Of a stretch of 5,622 bases of DNA, positions 1-3,800 are shown piece by piece (within the stretch, counting starts at the first letter, position 1; every line of letters begins with the position of its first letter). Below the pieces are notes generated by a model, which saw only the letters and a list, made by a program, of their open reading frames with translations, was not told where the DNA came from and ran no database searches. This stretch comes from Bifidobacteriaceae bacterium (GTDB taxonomy: Bacteria > Actinomycetota > Actinomycetes > Actinomycetales > WQXJ01). Where the stretch lies: contig JAIRNM010000228.1 in assembly GCA_031258055.1 (NCBI GenBank), forward strand, positions 1 through 5,622. The letters are read 5' to 3'. The position numbers were made by a program, and so were the translations under genes.

Positions 1-236
1 GGGCCCGCGTCGATGAACCCAAGTCCCCAGAGCGACCCGGCGGGCAGCCAGGGGCAGTTATTGAGGTTCGACACCCAGCTCATAGGGCCCTCGCCAGGAC
101 GCGAAACCGACCACAGCGCACCCGTTAGCCGGTCGATCTTGACAGAGAACTCGCCAGAATTGAGTTCGATAGGCGCCCCCGGTTGGGACTCACCGACCGC
201 CGACTGGGCGTCTGGCAGCCCCTGTGCCGGTGTCAT
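1..236 (-). CDS. N-terminal fragment of an unrecognised protein, possibly a cytoplasmic glycosidase (cut by window edge)
   Basis: Reading leftward from ATG at 236-234 gives 79 codons with no stop before the window edge. The product starts MTPAQGLPDAQ and continues with LNSGEFSVKIDRLTGALWSV, then PMSWVSN, NNCPWLPAGS and WGLGFIDAG. There is no signal peptide or membrane segment, so it is probably cytoplasmic. The ATG overlaps the TGA of the upstream permease gene (ATGA), with a GAAAGG purine stretch directly before it, so translation is probably coupled; the same frame shows no nearby upstream start. The pattern of a short beta-strand with 'xFSVxIDxxTGAL' followed by a Trp-rich stretch resembles the N-terminal beta-sandwich of some large glycosidases, and its place after sugar permeases suggests it acts on imported oligosaccharides. 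That role is inference; I do not recognise the family. Presence of a real gene is well supported by the coupling and the open frame. Confidence 0.75.
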   Translation of the reverse strand, partial: MTPAQGLPDAQSAVGESQPGAPIELNSGEFSVKIDRLTGALWSVSRPGEGPMSWVSNLNNCPWLPAGSLWGLGFIDAG

Positions 237-1078
237 CCTTTCACCGCCCCGGCCACCACTCCATTGATGATGTACCTCTGGAGCACCAGGTAGAACGCGA
301 TAATTGGCACCACGGCGACCGCCAATACTGCCATCATTGCCCCCAAGTCCCGGTCCCCGTAGGTACCGGAGAGGATTCCTTGAACAGCGACGGGGATCGT
401 GTTGTAGCGGCCCCCGATGGTTAGTTGCGGCAGCAAGTAGTCGTTCCAGATCCACATCGTATTGAGGATGGCCACCGTGATGGCCGTGGGCCTGATCACT
501 GGGAAGATCACCCTGAAATACACCTGCCAGGCGCTCGCGCCATCCATCATGGCCGCTTCTTCGAGCGAAATGGGCACGGTCCGGATAAAGCCAACGAACA
601 CGAACACGGACAATCCCGCTCCGAACCCCAGATACATGACAGCTATGCCTATGGGGTTGTCGAGGTGCAAGCGGTTCGTGATCGATGCCATGGTGAACAT
701 GACCATCTGGAAGGGAACCACCATGGAGAAAACGAACATGTAATACAGCAGGCTGGTGAACTTCGACTTGACTCGGGCTATATACCAGGCGGTCATGCCG
801 CAACAGAGCACAATTACCCCGACGGACAATACGGTAACGGTGACAGAGTAGCCGACAGCCGACCAGAAATCGGTCTTCGCTATGCCGCCAGTGTAGTTGT
901 CTAGGCCAGCGAAGCTGTCACTGTCTGGCAGGTTGAACGCCTGGTCGGCGGTCAAGTACAGCTTCTTCTTCAGCGAGTTCATCAGTATCAGGGCGACTGG
1001 CACTAGGTAAAGGAGCGCTAGCACGCTCAGCGCCAGGCTCGCGGTGATCCGAAACGCCTTACTCTTGGCTTCGATCAT
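233..1078 (-). CDS. ABC sugar transporter permease, MalG type (CUT1 family)
   Basis: The 281-residue inner-membrane protein is one half of the channel of a carbohydrate importer and has the usual length for the MalG family. Hydrophobic segments lie near residues 10-32, 76-99, 108-131, 143-166, 196-214 and 246-267, giving six probable membrane helices. The EAA loop that docks on the ATPase is clear: E174-A-A-M-M-D-G180, ending in F-P193. The C-terminus, QRYIINGVVAGAVKG, is the typical MalG-type ending. The start codon is fixed by a near-ideal AAGGAGG at 1086-1092, seven bases upstream, and by the ATGA overlap with the stop of the preceding permease gene. Its own stop overlaps the start of the next gene in the same way. 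It should pair with the F-type permease encoded at 1075-1929. Substrate specificity cannot be read from the permease. Confidence 0.96.
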   Translation of the reverse strand: MIEAKSKAFRITASLALSVLALLYLVPVALILMNSLKKKLYLTADQAFNLPDSDSFAGLDNYTGGIAKTDFWSAVGYSVTVTVLSVGVIVLCCGMTAWYIARVKSKFTSLLYYMFVFSMVVPFQMVMFTMASITNRLHLDNPIGIAVMYLGFGAGLSVFVFVGFIRTVPISLEEAAMMDGASAWQVYFRVIFPVIRPTAITVAILNTMWIWNDYLLPQLTIGGRYNTIPVAVQGILSGTYGDRDLGAMMAVLAVAVVPIIAFYLVLQRYIINGVVAGAVKG

Positions 1079-1929
1079 CCCTCTACCTCCTTCGAGCGAG
1101 TGGCCCTGAGCTGCAAGAACGCCACCACTCCGACGAACACGAAGAATACGACCGCCTTCGCTTGGCCCACGCCGCGCATGGCTGGGCCCATGTTGTAGAA
1201 CGTGTCATAGATGTCCAGCGCCAGCAGCTTAGTCGCGCCGCCCGGCTGACCGGCCGTGAGCGACAAGTTTTGGTCGAACATCTTGAAAGACTGCGACAAC
1301 GTCAGGAAAGTGCAGATGGTGATGGACGGCACTAGGTTCGGCAGCAGAATCTTGAAAACCGTTGTGAAATAGCCCGCGCCATCAATCGAGGCAGCCTCTA
1401 GCACGTCCCCGGAGACGTTCTGGATTCCGGCGATGTAGATGATCATCATGTAGCCGATCATCTGCCAGTTAAACACCACGACCATCCCCCAAAAGCCGTC
1501 CCCGACCGATGTCTGGACCGTCTTATCGAAGGGGGCCAGCAGACCGTTGAGCAACTGCTGCCAGATGTAACCCAGCACGATGCCGCCTATCAAGTTGGGC
1601 ATGAAGAACACCGTGCGCAGCGCGTTCGTCCCCGCCAGTCCCCTGGTCAGCAACAGCGCCAACACGAAGGCGATGCCGTTGACACTGGCCACGCTAGCCA
1701 AGGCGAATAGGACGGTAAGCCCGAGGGCGTGTGGGAAAGAACTGTCGGCGGTAAAGATTTTGCCGTAGTTGGCAGTGCCGATGAACTTTGCGTTCAGCAC
1801 AGTGGTGAATTTACAGAAGCTGAGCACTAAGCCCAGCACGAAAGGCACAATAAAGGCCAAGGAGAAAGCCGTCAGCGTCGGTAACGCAAAGACCGCGAAC
1901 CAACGCGAAATAAACTTTGACACACGCAT
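1075..1929 (-). CDS. ABC sugar transporter permease, MalF type (CUT1 family)
   Basis: The 284-residue membrane protein is the partner permease of the importer. Hydrophobic stretches occur near residues 12-38, 70-95, 105-127, 146-168, 198-212 and 256-274, consistent with six helices and with the compact MalF-like proteins of Gram-positive CUT1 systems, which lack the large periplasmic loop of E. coli MalF. The EAA docking loop is L-E178-A-A-S-I-D-G184-A, followed by ILLP197. 'TVFFMPNLIGGIVLGYIWQQLL' (105-126) is a typical segment before this loop. The ATG at 1929 has a GAGGAA ribosome site at 1936-1941 with six-base spacing. The gene follows the binding-protein gene after a 175-base structured gap and overlaps the next permease gene by four bases. 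No ATP-binding subunit gene is visible, so the ATPase is presumably encoded elsewhere. Confidence 0.96.
   Translation of the reverse strand: MRVSKFISRWFAVFALPTLTAFSLAFIVPFVLGLVLSFCKFTTVLNAKFIGTANYGKIFTADSSFPHALGLTVLFALASVASVNGIAFVLALLLTRGLAGTNALRTVFFMPNLIGGIVLGYIWQQLLNGLLAPFDKTVQTSVGDGFWGMVVVFNWQMIGYMMIIYIAGIQNVSGDVLEAASIDGAGYFTTVFKILLPNLVPSITICTFLTLSQSFKMFDQNLSLTAGQPGGATKLLALDIYDTFYNMGPAMRGVGQAKAVVFFVFVGVVAFLQLRATRSKEVEG
1086..1092 (-). promoter_or_regulatory. Strong ribosome binding site for the G-type permease
   Basis: The minus strand reads AAGGAGG here, a full match to the anti-Shine-Dalgarno core, seven bases before the ATG at 1078. It lies inside the last codons of the upstream permease gene. 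This fixes the start and suggests the second permease can be initiated efficiently as well as by coupling. Confidence 0.85.
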
Positions 1930-1935
1930 TGGATA

Positions 1936-1941
1936 TTCCTC
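1936..1941 (-). promoter_or_regulatory. Ribosome binding site for the F-type permease
   Basis: The minus strand reads GAGGAA six bases before the ATG at 1929. It is weaker than the AAGGAGG of the next gene. It lies downstream of the two intercistronic inverted repeats, so structure there need not block it. Confidence 0.65.
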
Positions 1942-1972
1942 AAGAAGGGTTATTCGGAGGTCTGACGACGCG

Positions 1973-1990
1973 CCGCCGCGGGCGCGGCGG
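1973..1990 (-). repeat. GC-rich hairpin in the gap between binding-protein and permease genes
   Basis: CCGCCGC (1973-1979) and GCGGCGG (1984-1990) are perfect inverted arms of seven all-GC pairs around a four-base loop. In the leftward transcript it would form a very stable hairpin about 30 bases before the permease ribosome site. No T-run follows it in the direction of transcription, so it does not look like a complete intrinsic terminator. A role in slowing 3' exonucleases or attenuating read-through is inference. Confidence 0.6.
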
Positions 1991-2006
1991 GACGGGCCGT
2001 CTTTCC

Positions 2007-2088
2007 GGCTCTAGGTACCGTCCCAGGATCCCGCCGTACAACGGGCTCCTGGGACGTCCGACAGCGTTTGCCCGCGGTACCAAGAGCC
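2007..2088 (-). repeat. Large nested inverted repeat just after the binding-protein gene
   Basis: The outer arms are GGCTCTAGGTACCG (2007-2020) and CGGTACCAAGAGCC (2075-2088), complementary at 13 of 14 positions with one A-A mismatch. Inside lies a second, perfect 10-base pair of arms, CGTCCCAGGA (2019-2028) and TCCTGGGACG (2047-2056), which shares two bases with the outer arm. A short inner stem is possible inside that (CCCG 2030-2033 with CGGG 2042-2045, or CCGT with ACGG). In the leftward transcript it begins 16 bases after the stop codon of the binding-protein gene. No T-run follows. In sugar importers, stem-loops between the binding-protein and permease genes are known to protect the upstream message, so that binding protein is made in excess (malE-malF in E. 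coli). The same job is a reasonable inference here; partial termination is the alternative. Confidence 0.75.
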
Positions 2089-2104
2089 ATCCGGTTAGTA
2101 GGGT

Positions 2105-3517
2105 CTACTCGCCCGCGCCGAGCTTGGCCTGTTTAGACCAGTCCTCGACGGAATTCTCAGCGACTTCGTCCCAGGTGGCCTCACCCAAGATGTATTTCGT
2201 CAGAGTCGAGGTGAAGTTGTCCTTCCAGGCCTGATTCGGGATGACCTTGGAGCCCCAAGCCACGTTCGTCACACCATCTTTGCCCATCCACGCCTTGACC
2301 TCTTTGGCTAGCGGGTCATCGGGCACTTCGGTGTCATCGAAGGTCTCGAATGGCGCGATGAAGCCGAGCGATTCCACGACATGCCTCTTGCCCGTCTCGG
2401 AGTTGAAAAGCCACCAGATGAAATCAGCCGCTAGCTGCTGCTGTTCAGCCGAGACCTGGGAGTTGATGGCGTAGTAGTTGTCGGTGCCGATGGCCAGCCC
2501 CCGCGACGCGTCATCCGGCTGGCCGGTGTAGAGCGGCAGGTATTTGATGTCTTCGGACAGGACTACGTTGCCATCGGTGGAGTCGATCTGTGACCAGGCC
2601 CAGTTGCCGTTCTGCGCCATGGCGGCTTGGCCCAGGGCGAATTCAGCCATGGAGTCTCCCACCGCCAGGTTGGTTAGGGCGGCGCCCTTGGCCACCGTCG
2701 AATTGTTCAGGTAAAGATCGAACAGGTTTTGGAAGTCCTTGTTGTACGTGAACTCGAAGGAATTGACCGGTTGCGACAGGTCGGTGCCCGTCGCCTCCCA
2801 CTCGTAGGTCAGCGGGACCGCGATCAGATGGTTATTCCACCGCCAGTCCTCACCTGCCTTCATCGAAGTTGAAGCGAAAACCCCTTTGATGCCGAGGGCG
2901 TCCTTCTTGGCCTGCATGTCCTCCACCACGGCCTGAAGCGTGGCGAAGTCTTTGATTTCGGACGCATCGGACACATCGACCGCTTTATCGGCCAGGGCGA
3001 AGTACTTCTTCATAATCGCGTCGTTGTAAATGATTCCGTAGCCCTCGACCACATAGGGCAGGCCAACCACGGCGTTACCCGAGGTAATAGCCATAGTCTT
3101 GTCGGTCAACGCTCCGTACAGCGAGGTTCCGGCCAGGTCGGCGGTGTAATCCTGCCATTGCGCCGCCATCTGAGGGCTGTTTATCTGGAACAAGTCGGGC
3201 GGGGTGGACTTGCCCATCTCGGCCGTGAGTTGTTGTTCGTAGGTGCCGCTGGCCGCGGTGACGACCTTCAGCGTAATGCCGGTCTCCTCTAAGAAGTCGG
3301 CCGCTACTTCCTCGTATTTGTCGGCGATCTCTGGTTTAGCGTTTATGTAATGGACGGTGCCGCTGCCTTTCACCTGGTCAGGTGAGGTGCTCGGCCCCGC
3401 GGTAGATCCGGTTCCGGTGGTCTGGGACCCCTCGCCGCCGTCACCGCAGGCCGTCAGGCCCGCCATTCCAGTTAGCGTCAGGGTCGCCAGGATTCCCACT
3501 ATGACTTGCCGCTTCAT
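2105..3517 (-). CDS. Sugar-binding lipoprotein of a CUT1 ABC importer (extracellular solute-binding protein family 1)
   Basis: This 470-residue protein is the substrate-capturing subunit, anchored to the outer face of the membrane. The N-terminus MKRQ is followed by a hydrophobic stretch and the lipobox L-T-A-C24, so cleavage and lipid attachment at C24 are expected. A Gly/Ser/Thr-rich spacer fills about 25-48. The mature part starts with a beta-strand (TVHYINAKPEIADKYEE, 54-70) and carries family hallmarks: 'PPDLFQINS' (106-114), 'GYGIIYNDAIMKKY' (159-172), 'ALGQAAMAQNGNWAW' (294-308) and a C-terminal helical region rich in Trp. The length is usual for the family. AAGGAG at 3522-3527 lies four bases before the ATG, a slightly short gap. 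It is the first gene of the leftward operon and faces the GH16 gene. Trp/Tyr residues of the presumed cleft fit an oligosaccharide ligand, but the sugar is not identifiable. A structured gap separates it from the permease genes. Confidence 0.96.
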   Translation of the reverse strand: MKRQVIVGILATLTLTGMAGLTACGDGGEGSQTTGTGSTAGPSTSPDQVKGSGTVHYINAKPEIADKYEEVAADFLEETGITLKVVTAASGTYEQQLTAEMGKSTPPDLFQINSPQMAAQWQDYTADLAGTSLYGALTDKTMAITSGNAVVGLPYVVEGYGIIYNDAIMKKYFALADKAVDVSDASEIKDFATLQAVVEDMQAKKDALGIKGVFASTSMKAGEDWRWNNHLIAVPLTYEWEATGTDLSQPVNSFEFTYNKDFQNLFDLYLNNSTVAKGAALTNLAVGDSMAEFALGQAAMAQNGNWAWSQIDSTDGNVVLSEDIKYLPLYTGQPDDASRGLAIGTDNYYAINSQVSAEQQQLAADFIWWLFNSETGKRHVVESLGFIAPFETFDDTEVPDDPLAKEVKAWMGKDGVTNVAWGSKVIPNQAWKDNFTSTLTKYILGEATWDEVAENSVEDWSKQAKLGAGE

Positions 3518-3548
3518 TGCTCTCCTTGTCGGTACTGCTTATGTTCGA

Positions 3549-3594
3549 CAGGTGCGGGGCAAACCTGAATATAAGACCACGTTTGATAGGTGGT
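3549..3594. promoter_or_regulatory. Two short dyads flanking the -10 of the binding-protein promoter (possible operators)
   Basis: CAGGT (3549-3553) / ACCTG (3563-3567) and ACCAC (3576-3580) / GTGGT (3590-3594) are perfect five-base inverted repeats, each with a nine-base spacer and centres 27 bases apart. They bracket the candidate -10 box TATATT on the minus strand. Such placement would suit a repressor of the importer operon. The arms are short and unrelated to each other in sequence, so chance is a real alternative. Confidence 0.3.
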
Positions 3595-3596
3595 AG
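3568..3596 (-). promoter_or_regulatory. Candidate promoter of the importer operon
   Basis: The minus strand has TATATT (3568-3573), matching the -10 consensus TATAAT at five of six positions. At a 17-base spacing the -35 position is CTACCA (3591-3596), a poor match to TTGACA, as expected for an activator-dependent or alternative-sigma promoter. Transcription would begin near 3561, leaving a leader of about 45 bases before the start codon at 3517. The CRP-type site is centred about 92 bases upstream. Confidence 0.4.
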
Positions 3597-3619
3597 CGTC
3601 ACCGTAGCACAGGCCAATC

Positions 3620-3640
3620 GGGGCTGTCGAAACGACCCCC
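3620..3640. repeat. Inverted repeat in the divergent control region
   Basis: GTCG (3626-3629) and CGAC (3633-3636) pair around AAA. The stem extends, after a two-base CT bulge on one side, with GGGG (3620-3623) against CCCC (3637-3640). The centre, TCGAAACGA, recalls the CGAAACG core seen in operators of LacI-family sugar regulators in actinobacteria, but it lacks the usual CG-centred symmetry. It could be an operator or just a DNA/RNA hairpin. It sits between the CRP-type site and the binding-protein promoter. Confidence 0.35.
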
Positions 3641-3645
3641 AAGGA

Positions 3646-3661
3646 TGTGATTAAGGTCACA
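3646..3661. promoter_or_regulatory. CRP/GlxR-type operator, perfect TGTGA-N6-TCACA palindrome
   Basis: The sequence TGTGATTAAGGTCACA matches every specified base of the CRP-family consensus TGTGA-N6-TCACA, and the symmetry extends one more base on each side (A3645, T3662). The same consensus is established for E. coli CRP, Corynebacterium GlxR and Mycobacterium Rv3676. It lies in the divergent intergenic region, 128 bases from the binding-protein start and 139 bases from the GH16 start, so one bound dimer could act on both. It is centred about 92 bases upstream of the predicted leftward start and about 55 bases upstream of the predicted rightward one. Whether it activates or represses cannot be told from sequence. 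TTAAGG from its spacer is repeated at 3664-3669. Confidence 0.8.
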
Positions 3662-3671
3662 TGTTAAGGCC

Positions 3672-3702
3672 CTGACACGCGGGTTATCTTGGGCGCTATG
3701 CT
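3672..3702 (+). promoter_or_regulatory. Candidate promoter of the GH16 gene
   Basis: CTGACA (3672-3677) matches the -35 consensus TTGACA at five of six positions. TATGCT (3697-3702) matches the -10 at four of six, including the key TA...T. The spacing is 19 bases, longer than the ideal 17. Transcription would start near 3709 and give a leader of about 90 bases. TATCTT at 3685-3690 is a weaker alternative -10. Confidence 0.35.
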
Positions 3703-3723
3703 ACATGAGGAGGCCGCCAGCAA

Positions 3724-3736
3724 AGGCTGATAGCCT
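3724..3736 (+). repeat. Small hairpin in the GH16 leader
   Basis: AGGCT (3724-3728) and AGCCT (3732-3736) form a perfect five-base stem around GAT. If the GH16 transcript starts near 3709, it lies in the untranslated leader about 65 bases before the start codon. No T-run follows. Function is unknown and it may be incidental. Confidence 0.3.
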
Positions 3737-3785
3737 GCCAAGCCCAGTCCTTGCCCCAGGGGATTCGCGATGAAGCAGATGAACC

Positions 3786-3794
3786 AAGGAAGGA
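3786..3794 (+). promoter_or_regulatory. Ribosome binding site that supports the GTG start of the GH16 gene
   Basis: AAGGAAGGA contains two overlapping AAGGA cores; the second ends six bases before GTG at 3801. A TAG in the same frame at 3795-3797 rules out any upstream start. The nearby ATG at 3770 is in another frame. Confidence 0.75.
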
Positions 3795-3800
3795 TAGTTC

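Noticed and set aside
13..904. Plus-strand open frames opposite the G-type permease, including a 159-codon frame at 425-904
   Set aside because: They lie antisense to a well-supported permease, their products have abnormal composition (very rich in His, Asp, Glu and Gly) with no recognisable motif, and they lack good ribosome sites. They are shadows of the real coding frame.
1973..2088. Intrinsic terminator after the binding-protein gene
   Set aside because: Both inverted repeats lack a run of T residues on the downstream side in the leftward direction, and the permease genes that follow clearly belong to the same functional unit.
2007..2088. Insertion-sequence end or attachment site
   Set aside because: Inverted arms alone could suggest a small mobile element, but I see no flanking target duplication and no transposase or integrase. 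One window cannot show other copies.
1917..2234. Plus-strand open frame of 105 codons across the intercistronic gap
   Set aside because: It covers the palindromic region and the antisense of the binding-protein C-terminus, has no ribosome site of note and no recognisable domain.
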